From Bolinopsis microptera (Eukaryota; Ctenophora; Tentaculata; Lobata; Bolinopsidae): a stretch of 64,000 bases of DNA. The notes below the pieces were generated by a model that was not told the origin of the DNA, ran no database searches, and saw nothing but the letters and a program-made list of their open reading frames with translations. The stretch covers positions 14,320,944 to 14,384,943 of the forward strand of contig NC_087083.1 in assembly GCF_026151205.1 (NCBI RefSeq), written 5' to 3'. Positions 1 through 10,600 of this stretch are shown here, one piece after another. Position 1 is the stretch's first letter. Each line of letters starts with the position of its first letter. The translations under genes and the position numbers were made by a program.

Positions 1-3000
1 CTAACGTGTACAATTGTCCGGCAGGTTCTCAGTGCCACTATTCCACCCTAACCTGTACAATTGTCCGGCAGGTTCTCAGTGCCACTATTCCACCCTAACC
101 TGTACAATTGTCCGGCAGGTTCTCAGTGCCACTATTCCACCCTAACGTGTACAATTGTCCGGCAGGTTCTCAGTGCCACTATTCCACCCTAACGTGTACT
201 ATTGTTCGGCAGGTTCTCAGTGCCACTATTCCACCCTAACGTGTACAATTGTCCGGCAGGTTCTCAGTGCCACTATTCCACCCTAACGTGTACAATTGTC
301 CGGCAGGTTCTCAGTGCCACTATTCCACCCTAACGTGTACTATTGTTCGGCAGGTTCTCAGTGCCACTATTCCACCCTAACGTGTACAATTGTCCGGCAG
401 GTTCTCAGTGCCACTATTCCACCCTAACGTGTACAATTGTCCGGCAGGTTCTCAGTGCCACTATTCCACCCTAACGTGTACAATTGTCCGGCAGGTTCTC
501 AGTGCCACTATTCCACCCTAACGTGTACAATTGTCCGGCAGGTTCTCAGTGCCACTATTCCACCCTAACGTGTACAATTGTCCGGCAGGTTCTCAGTGCC
601 ACTATTCCACCCTAACGTGTACAATTGTCCGGCAGGTTCTCAGTGCCACTATTCCACCCTAACGTGTACTATTGTCCGGCAGGTTCTCAGTGCCACTATT
701 CCACCCTAACGTGTACAATTGTCCGGCAGGTTCTCAGTGCCACTATTCCACCCTAACGTGTACAATTGTCCGGCAGGTTCTCAGTGCCACTATTCCACCC
801 TAACGTGTACAATTGTCCGGCAGGTTCTCAGTGCCACTATTCCACCCTAACGTGTACAATTGTCCGGCAGGTTCTCAGTGCCACTATTCCACCCTAACGT
901 GTACAATTGTCCGGCAGGTTCTCAGTGCCACTATTCCACCCTAACGTGTACAATTGTCCGGCAGGTTCTCAGTGCCACTATTCCACCCTAACGTGTACAA
1001 TTGTCCGGCAGGTTCTCAGTGCCACTATTCCACCCTAACGTGTACAATTGTCCGGCAGGTTCTCAGTGCCACTATTCCACCCTAACGTGTACAATTGTCC
1101 GGCAGGTTCTCAGTGCCACTATTCCACCCTAACGTGTACAATTGTCCGGCAGGTTCTCAGTGCCACTATTCCACCCTAACGTGTACAATTGTCCGGCAGG
1201 TTCTCAGTGCCACTATTCCACCCTAACGTGTACAATTGTCCGGCAGGTTCTCAGTGCCACTATTCCACCCTAACGTGTACAATTGTCCGGCAGGTTCTCA
1301 GTGCCACTATTCCACCCTAACGTGTACAATTGTCCGGCAGGTTCTCAGTGCCACTATTCCACCCTAACGTGTACAATTGTCCGGCAGGTTCTCAGTGCCA
1401 CTATTCCACCCTAACGTGTACAATTGTCCGGCAGGTTCTCAGTGCCACTATTCCACCCTAACGTGTACAATTGTCCGGCAGGTTCTCAGTGCCACTATTC
1501 CACCCTAACGTGTACAATTGTCCGGCAGGTTCTCAGTGCCACTATTCCACCCTAACGTGTACACTTGTCCGGCAGGTTCTCAGTGCCACTATTCCACCCT
1601 AACGTGTACAATTGTCCGGCAGGTTCTCAGTGCCACTATTCCACCCTAACGTGTACAATTGTCCGGCAGGTTCTCGGTGCCACTATTCCACCCTAACGTG
1701 TACAATTGTCCGGCAGGTTCTCAGTGCCACTATTCCACCCTAACGTGTACAATTGTCCGGCAGGTTCTCAGTGCCACTATTCCACCCTAACGTGTACAAT
1801 TGTCCGGCAGGTTCTCAGTGCCACTATTCCACCCTAACGTGTACAATTGTCCGGCAGGTTCTCAGTGCCACTATTCCACCCTAACGTGTACAATTGTCCG
1901 GCAGGTTCTCAGTGCCACTATTCCACCCTAACGTGTACAATTGTCCGGCAGGTTCTCAGTGCCACTATTCCACCCTAACGTGTACAATTGTCCGGCAGGT
2001 TCTCAGTGCCACTATTCCACCCTAACGTGTACAATTGTCCGGCAGGTTCTCAGTGCCACTATTCCACCCTAACGTGTACAATTGTCCGGCAGGTTCTCAG
2101 TGCCACTATTCCACCCTAACGTGTACAATTGTCCGGCAGGTTCTCAGTGCCACTATTCCACCCTAACGTGTACAATTGTCCGGCAGGTTCTCAGTGCCAC
2201 TATTCCACCCTAACGTGTACAATTGTCCGGCAGGTTCTCAGTGCCACTATTCCACCCTAACGTGTACAATTGTCCGGCAGGTTCTCAGTGCCACTATTCC
2301 ACCCTAACGTGTACAATTGTCCGGCAGGTTCTCAGTGCCACTATTCCACCCTAACGTGTACAATTGTCCGGCAGGTTCTCAGTGCCACTATTCCACCCTA
2401 ACGTGTACAATTGTCCGGCAGGTTCTCAGTGCCACTATTCCACCCTAACGTGTACAATTGTCCGGCAGGTTCTCAGTGCCACTATTCCACCCTAACGTGT
2501 ACAATTGTCCGGCAGGTTCTCAGTGCCACTATTCCACCCTAACGTGTACAATTGTCCGGCAGGTTCTCAGTGCCACTATTCCACCCTAACGTGTACAATT
2601 GTCCGGCAGGTTCTCAGTGCCACTATTCCACCCTAACGTGTACAATTGTCCGGCAGGTTCTCAGTGCCACTATTCCACCCTAACGTGTACAATTGTCCGG
2701 CAGGTTCTCAGTGCCACTATTCCACCCTAACGTGTACAATTGTCCGGCAGGTTCTCAGTGCCACTATTTCACCCTAACGTGTACAATTGTCCGGCAGGTT
2801 CTCAGTGCCACTATTCCACCCTAACGTGTACAATTGTCCGGCAGGTTCTCAGTGCCACTATTCCACCCTAACGTGTACAATTGTCCGGCAGGTTCTCAGT
2901 GCCACTATTCCACCCTAACGTGTACAATTGTCCGGCAGGTTCTCAGTGCCACTATTCCACCCTAACGTGTACAATTGTCCGGCAGGTTCTCAGTGCCACT

Positions 3001-3112
3001 ATTCCACCCTAACGTGTACAATTGTCCGGCAGGTTCTCAGTGCCACTATTCCACCCTAACGTGTACAATTGTCCGGCAGGTTCTCAGTGCCACTATTCCA
3101 CCCTAACGTGTA
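1..3112 (+). repeat. 47-bp minisatellite carrying the UBE2G2 3' splice site, at least 66 copies
   Basis: Near-perfect 47-bp tandem array that runs off the left edge of the window. Each unit contains TTCTCAG followed by TGCCACTATTCCACC and CTAACGTGTAC. These are the 3' splice site and the first 26 bases of the UBE2G2 exon that begins at 3088, encoding PLFHPNVY. The last copy passes without a break into the exon at 3113. Substitutions are rare: early copies with CCTGTAC, two with TACTATTGTTCGG near 197 and 338, and single changes near 1563, 1676 and 2768. The unit is not a multiple of three, and one of its three phases reads TAA, so upstream acceptor copies cannot give a normal protein. Confidence 0.97.
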
Positions 3113-3656
3113 CTCGTGCGGTAAGGTGTGTATCAGTATCCTACACCCACCTGGAGACGACCCCCTGGGCTACGAGCACTCTTCAGAGAGGTGGTCTCCT
3201 GTACAGAGTGTGGAGAAGATACTCCTCTCTGTTATCAGCATGTTGGGTTAGTACTTAGTTCCCTCAATATGATTTTAAATGTACTGTTCAATGCACTGTT
3301 CAATGTACTGTTCAATGTACTGTTCAATGTACTGTTAAATATATGCTATTTAATGTACTATTCAATGTACTGTTCAATGTACTAGAGTCAATGGATCCTG
3401 TAATGTGAACTGAATACAAGTTCTGATTTGTTCTGCTTTTTATGGATTGTAGTATTTGAGGTGTTACTGTTTAGGATTCACTGTAAGTAACCCGATTGTA
3501 CTAAATCTCCCACACTCTGATAATACCTCCCTATTTTCAGCTGAGCCGAACCCGGAAAGTGGGGCTAATGTTGACGCTTGTAAGATGTGGCGAGACAACA
3601 GGGACGGGTTCCTGAGGGAAGCTGATAAAGCTGTCAGACGTACTCTGGGACTCTGA
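3088..3656 (+). CDS. UBE2G2: Ubiquitin-conjugating enzyme E2 G2 (UBC7-type), last two coding exons
   Basis: Class E2 ubiquitin-conjugating enzyme of ER-associated degradation. It takes ubiquitin from E1 and passes it to RING E3 ligases at the ER membrane. Two exons are visible: 3088-3246 and 3541-3656. The first encodes FHPNVY, then [13 protein letters not shown], where the Cys is the catalytic thioester residue and the acidic insert after the HPN motif is diagnostic of the G subfamily, then [16 protein letters not shown]. The donor at 3247 (GTTAGT) splits an Ala codon that is completed after the acceptor TATTTTCAG at 3540. The last exon reads [18 protein letters not shown] and ends RRTLGL before TGA. 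The 5' exons lie left of the window, beyond the minisatellite. The first exon joins a prior exon in phase 1. SCG replaces the PDG expected before the RV/KV of the active-site strand, a small oddity. Confidence 0.93.
3279..3385 (+). repeat. 12-bp tandem repeat in the last UBE2G2 intron
   Basis: About eight imperfect copies of TACTGTTCAATG start some 30 bases after the donor at 3247. This array contains no exon sequence. Confidence 0.85.
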
Positions 3657-3750
3657 AGTTAGAAGTAGTACACGTGCAAACTGCGCCGCGCACAGACGTA
3701 CTCTTGGACTCTGAAGTTAGAAGTAGTACACGTGCAAACTGCGCCGCGCA
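3635..3750 (+). repeat. 58-bp tandem duplication across the UBE2G2 stop codon
   Basis: Two copies with a 58-bp period begin CAGACGTACTCT at 3635 and 3693. The first covers the last seven codons, the stop and the start of the 3' UTR. The second lies wholly in the UTR and differs by one base (GGG to TGG), so the protein end is preserved. Confidence 0.9.
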
Positions 3751-4619
3751 CAATGTCGCGTGTATTGTATGATTTCGTGCCAGTTTTGAGGAGGAGAAGA
3801 ATTCAAGAAAGATCGGATATGTGAGAAAACATCCCTCTTATCTGTGAACTACAAACATGATTATTAAATCACTGACATCGATTGGGCTTCATTTAAATGA
3901 CTTCGTTTAAGATACCTATTAAATTGTACAATTATATTGATTCGATAAGTAGCCATTACTATAAGATAAGCTGTAGAATTACGGAAATTATGTAGTTTTA
4001 AGCCACTAATTATCTTGTATGCGCTGGTTACTCATTTACTGATGTATTAGTGTAAAGTGTTGATTTAATGAATTACTGTGCTGTAGTCCGAATTTTCTTT
4101 GCTGCTAATTGAGTTTTCCTTAAATCTTATAATTTTCAAGTTGTGGTGCAAATTTATAATTCAAATCGGACTTGGTGTGTCATTAACTTTAGTCCAAATA
4201 TTATTGCGTGTTTTTGGTTCAGTTGTGGTTATCAAACTTTAGAACTCTGAATTTGAGTTCTCCAATCTCCATGTAAGTAATGTTAGTTATTGTCCGCGCT
4301 AACCTTCTTACCAACCCTAGGTATGGTTATATGATGAAGCCTCACTTATCAGGCGTTATTCACTGGAACTTCACACTGCTCAACTGAGAAACATTCCAAC
4401 TTTAAAGAATCGCTCCACCATTTCAGTGTCACTTGTATTTCAACTGAGAAATTCTCATTTTAGAAACTGAATAAAGACTATAACTTTGAATCAAATTGGT
4501 GTGGTCATTGGTGGTAAAGCATCTGTTTTGAGCGGAAGTTGTATACTAAAAAGAGAGGCTCGCCCAACATTTCATGTAAAAGATATCAGGCAGGGAAGTT
4601 GTCCAGTAACGTGTAAGAG
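3751..4619 (+). other. UBE2G2 3' UTR and intergenic spacer
   Basis: AT-rich sequence without a credible ORF. An AATAAA at 4470-4475 is a plausible poly(A) signal for UBE2G2. The start codon of the next gene lies only about 145 bp further on, so its promoter must lie in or near this spacer. Confidence 0.5.
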
Positions 4620-7600
4620 ATGGGCCTGATAAGTACAACACGGACTATAATGTACTGTATGGCAGCTGTTGTAACTACGGGGTGTGTCGGATTCACTGTT
4701 AACGCTTATATCCTCTACTTACTCAGGGTAACATAATAAGGACCAGTTAATTAAGTTAAGTGCTCCATATTCCGAACATGTATTTCTCAGTGTTCATAAT
4801 GTATGCGATGAACAAGCAGAAAAAGAACCGGATGATAAAATCCGTTTGAGGTTAACCTGTAATTGCTAGTAAAACTTTAAACGGGTTTAACTTCCTTTCG
4901 GTTCCTTATATTAGTGTAAATTTAGCAACTTTTTTACACTTTTTGGAAAGGTTGACCTGATGATTCCAAGGAACCACTGTACCAAACCTCAAGATCAGGA
5001 AGTGGCTGGTTTTCTCAACTAAGAAACCGAAAAATTTAACAATTTAGACCTGTTCCAGCTTTGTTAGTACTGACAGGTAAACCTCAAACTTTGGCGAGGA
5101 CCATCTCAGGAACGCAAGGCCAGATTTGAACCGGTTCTACTTGTTCGACTCCAGCAGCTGTTTCATATATAATATATGAAAACTGAAAATTTACGTTTTT
5201 GGTCTAGATAAGATAATAGTCTGGATAAAATCATTTTTATTATCAGAGACTCAAATTAAAAACCTCTCCTCCACCTCATCAACACCCCTTCAGGAGAATG
5301 TGAAACGACTAGAATTGGAGATAACCGCACTGAGACGTGAACTCACGCAGGTTGATGGTGACGTCACACGGTCATCACGTGACGTCACACGGTCATCACG
5401 TGACGTCACACGTGACAGAGCCTCTGATAGTGAGAGTGAGGATGAATTTCAGCTAGCTCTCGAGAGCATACCTTCACAAAGGTACCCAGCTTTGTTCATA
5501 GGTCCTGATATCTAAATTCCGCGATACATTCTATGATTTTAGCGTGTTTCTTTAATAAAACTATAATGTAAATAGTTTTCAGTTATTTTACTGCATCCAA
5601 TTTTCAGTATTATAGCCCAAGGAACGGACAGCCTGTGTACAGACAGACAGTGCGAGAGTGGCTTGTTAACACTGTGTCAGAGTATTGATAAGGATCACGA
5701 TACTCTCAAGTTAACGGAGCAAGGCTGTGAGCAAGGTCTTACTACACTCACACAACTTAATGATCAGGTAGGATACAGTGTTCCTTACACTCACACAACT
5801 AAATAACCAGGTAGGATACAGTGTTCCCTACACTCACACAACTAAATAACCAGGTAGGATACAGTATTCCCTATACACTCACACAACTTAATAACCAGGT
5901 AGGATACAGTGTTCCTTACACTCACACAACTAAATAACCAGGTAGGATACAGTGTTCCCTACACTCACACAACTAAATAACCAGGTAGAATACAGTGTTC
6001 CCTACACTCACACAACTTAATGATCAGGTAGGATACAGTGTTCCTTACACTCACACAACTAAATAACCAGGTAGAATACAGTGTTCCCTACACTCACACA
6101 ACTTAATGATCAGGTAGGATACAGTGTTCCCTACACTCACACAACTAAATAACCAGGTAGAATACAGTGTTCCCTACACTCACACAACTTAATGATCAGG
6201 TAGGATACAGTGTTCCCTACACTCACACAACTTAATGACCAGGTAGGATACAGTGTTCCTTACACTCACTCAACTTAATGACCAGGTAGGATACAGTGTT
6301 CCTTACACTCACTCAACTAAATAACCAGGTAGGATACAGTGTTCCTTACACTCACACAACTAAATAACCAGGTAGGATACAGTGTTCCTTACACTCACAC
6401 AACTTAATGATCAGGTAGGATACAGTGTTCCCTACACTCACACAACTTAATAACCAGGTAGGATACAGTGTTCCCTACACTCACACAACTAAATAACCAG
6501 GTAGGATACAGTGTTCCTTACACTCACACAACTAAATAACCAGGTAGGATACAGTGTTCCTTACACTCACACAACTTAATGATCAGGTAGGATACAGTGT
6601 TCCCTACACTCACACAACTTAATGATCAGGTAAGATACAGTGTTCCTTACACTCACTCAACTTAATGATCAGGTAGGATACAGTGTTCCCTACACTCACA
6701 CAACTTAATGATCAGGTAGGATACAGTGTTCCTTACACTCACACAACTTAATGATCAGGTAGGATACAGTGTTCCCTACACTCACACAACTTAATGATCA
6801 GGTAGGATACAGTGTTCCCTACACTCACACAACTTAATAACCAGGTAGGATACAGTGTTCCTTACACTCACTCAACTTAATGATCAGGTAGGATACAGTG
6901 TTCCTTACACTCACTCAACTTGATGACCAGGTAAGATACAGTGTTCCTTACACTCACTCAACTTAATGACCAGGTAAGATACAGTGTTCCTTACACTCAC
7001 ACAACTAAATAACCAGGTAGGATACAGTGTTCCTTACACTCACACAACTTAATGATCAGGTAGGATACAGTGTTCCCTACACTCACACAACTAAATAACC
7101 AGGTAGGATACAGTGTTCCCTACACTCACACAACTAAATAACCAGGTAGGATACAGTGTTCCCTACACTCACACAACTAAATAACCAGGTAGGATACAGT
7201 GTTCCTTACACTCACACAACTTAATGATCAGGTAGGATACAGTGTTCCCTACACTCACACAACTAAATAACCAGGTAGGATACAGTGTTCCTTACACTCA
7301 CACAACTAAATAACCAGGTAGGATACAGTGTTCCCTACACTCACACAACTTAATAACCAGGTAGGATACAGTGTTCCCTACACTCACACAACTTAATGAC
7401 CAGGTAGGATACAGTGTTCCCATATTATTTATTAAGGAAATGTTTGAAGTTTTATTACTAAACTAATTAATTTGAATCAGTAACCAGTAGTCACTTATTA
7501 ACCAGGAGTCACAAAGTAAGCATGAATCACTAAGTAACCAGGAGTCACTAAGTAACCAGTAGCTCAGGTCACTAAGTAACCAGTGGGGGGGGTACCAATG

Positions 7601-10600
7601 GCATAAATGGCATAATGGAGAATTGGCCAAGCAAAATTTCCATTTATGCCATGAAATTTCTATGCCATTTGACGATTTTTATGCCATTTGACGATTTTTA
7701 TGCCATTTGTCTCCATTTTATGCCATTCGAAATATGAAATTTTAAAACTTTGAACTGAGAATTTAATAACGAATAGTCTGCACTACACTAGTACTGTCCA
7801 CCTTTATCTCTATTTATTGTACTAGTACAACATTTATTTTCACCCATTAAATTCCTCAAAATATCCCTAGCAATGGGCATTATTGATTATAATGACGTTC
7901 AATTATGTATATCAATATGATATGAGAATTTGGTTGATAGTGGACAAGTGACCGGGCAGTATGGCATAGTACACGCTACACACCATATAACAGAGAGGAC
8001 AGTCGACTGAATGCTCCGAGTCAATCGAATATCCAAATTAACAGTGGAAAACTGTAACAGAGAGGCTGGGCCTGGTTGGCCCACGAGAGGATAGCATATG
8101 GATGCTTTGCCTACCTCTGGGGTATGACAGTCCTGTGGGAGTTTGCCAGTGGAATCAAGATGTTTAATCAAGGATGATGGTAAGTGTTGTGGGGTGTGTC
8201 ATAGATAAACGCTTAAGTGGTGGTTGAGTGTGGAAGAGAGAGGCGGAATAAGACGGCGTTAAAGTAGTCGCTATGTTACACCTGTCTGGTCCAACTCCTC
8301 CGGCACCACTAAGCGTTTAGTGTGGTTTGTAAAGTTGACAATGGTGGAGATGTGTTGGTTGTCGAATATGTCATTGACAGAGAGGTAGTAGTCCCGGAAA
8401 TATTGACCTCTTATTTGTGCAATAGCCGGGCACTGTCCGAGAAAGTGTGAGACAGTCTCCTCTCCGTCGCCGCATTAAGGACAAGCACTTGTGTCTGATT
8501 TGCGAATGGTGTGTAGGTGTTTGTTGAGGCCACAATGTCCCGTGATGAGGTGCACTGCAGTTCTGTAATTTTGTCTGTTGTTACCGAGTGTAGTGTTGAG
8601 ATTTTTGATGATGTTGATGTTTTTATGTCCAAGTGTCAGTTTAGTGTGTCTGGGACCATCAGTAATCCATGATTCTTGATTAAGTTTTGTGACTTTGTCG
8701 TTGATCAGGCGTTTGATGTAAGATTGTGGTATTGGGCAATTCAAAGTGGATTCACTGGTTGTGCCTTTTTTGGCCAGCTCGTCTGCTTTTTCATTACCCC
8801 ACAATCCGATGTGTGCTGCTATCCATCTGATTTCTAAGGTGTTAGTGGATCCGAGTGTATTGAGGGTGTCGTAACAGTCTCTAGTAGTTCTACTCCTCGT
8901 TGAAGGTGAGGATATAGCTTGAATAGAGGAGAGACTGTCCATATGATGATATGTGTGTTTTTGTAAGTTGATAGATATTTACAAGCTTCGATGATGGCAG
9001 TGAGTTCTGTTTGATAAACGGTGCAATAATCGGGAAGCTTGAATGATCTTTCATCTAGTGTAGTGTTGTTGTTGTCTGTGGTGATAATATAACCAGCCCC
9101 GCTACCTGAGTCTGTGCTTGACCCGTCTGTGTAGCAGGTGATGGTTTCACTGGGGATGTTGTCGATGGTGTTTTGGAGTGAGCCTCTATATTCGATGTTG
9201 TCAGCTCCAGGAGTGGTGACCGTGAAGCGTCGTTCAAGCATCTTGGTTGGTATAGATAGGTCTCTCTCTGCTTTGGGTGGTATGTTGAGGTCTACCATGA
9301 ATTGTTTGTTGATAGTGGTGTGAGTTGTGATGGTACCTTTTCTGGGGGCGATAGTTTCGAGGGTTAGGCTTTCGTAGGCTTGAAGCCTGGCTGTGCCCTT
9401 GCTGCCTCACCTCTCAGGAAAAGTATGATATCTGGAGTGTTAGTGAGGTGGTTCAGTGCGATGAAGGGAGTACTAGGCATGGCACCAGACATCATTCTCA
9501 ATGCCAATGCCTGAACTCGTTTGAACTTCCTCGCGTTGGTGTCTGTTTGGGTTGCCCTAATCCATATACTACAGCAGTATGATAGAATAGGTCTGATGAC
9601 AGCGGTGTACATCCATTTGCATGTTTTAGGGCTCATACCCCAAGTGGGGCCGACAGCTCTTCTACATTGCATAAGGGATGCCGTAGCTTTTTTGGTGGTA
9701 TTGGTGATATGTTCATTGAAATTGAGCTTGCTGTCGAGGGTCACTCCTAGGAATTTGGCAGATCTGGATAGACCTATAGTGGTGTTACCCACCACCACAG
9801 GTCTAAGTGTCCATTTCTTATTCCAGGTAAACATGACTATTTGTGTTTTGAGTGCGCTTATGGATAGATCTTTGGTTTGGCACCATTTTTCTATTGTGTT
9901 GATGGTTTTGCGTGTTCTGTTCCAGATGATATCTAAATCATTCCCCTCCGCTAGAGAAAGCAGATCATCTGCAAAAGCTTGCAGATAACCTGGTATGTCT
10001 CTTGCGGTGTAGGCCAGGAGATCATCGACTACCAGGTTCCAAAGGAAAGGGGAAAGGATGCCACCTTGGGGGCACCCGCTCCGGATCCGAACCCTTTTCG
10101 ACTTATCCTTATGATTTAATGTGATGAATCTGTTAGTTACCATGTTGATAATCCATTTTGCTGTGGCCGGATCCACTTTCGTGGTCTTGATAGCGTCAGA
10201 AATAGCCTTGAAAGAGACATTATCAAAAGCTCCCTCTATATCTAGAAAGACTCCTAAGACATATCCCTTCTTAGCTATCCTGCGCTCGATGGTGTGAGTA
10301 ACTTTATGAAGGGCTGCTTCGGGTGAACATCCCTTCTTAAAGCCAAATTGTCGTTTGTTGATGTCTTTAGCGTGTTGCATATGCCACAGTATCGCCTTCT
10401 CCTGTAGTTTTAATATCACAGGAGAAAGGGTGATAGTGCGAAATGATTTCGGTTGGTTGTAGTCAGTTTTTCCAGGCTTTGGGAGAAAGATTCCAAGGGA
10501 TTCTTTCCACAAAGTTGGAATGTGTCGGGTTTCATGATTTTTTGTCATAATGGTTCTGGTGATGTCTTTGATGTGTGTCCAAGCTTTCTGTATGATGATA

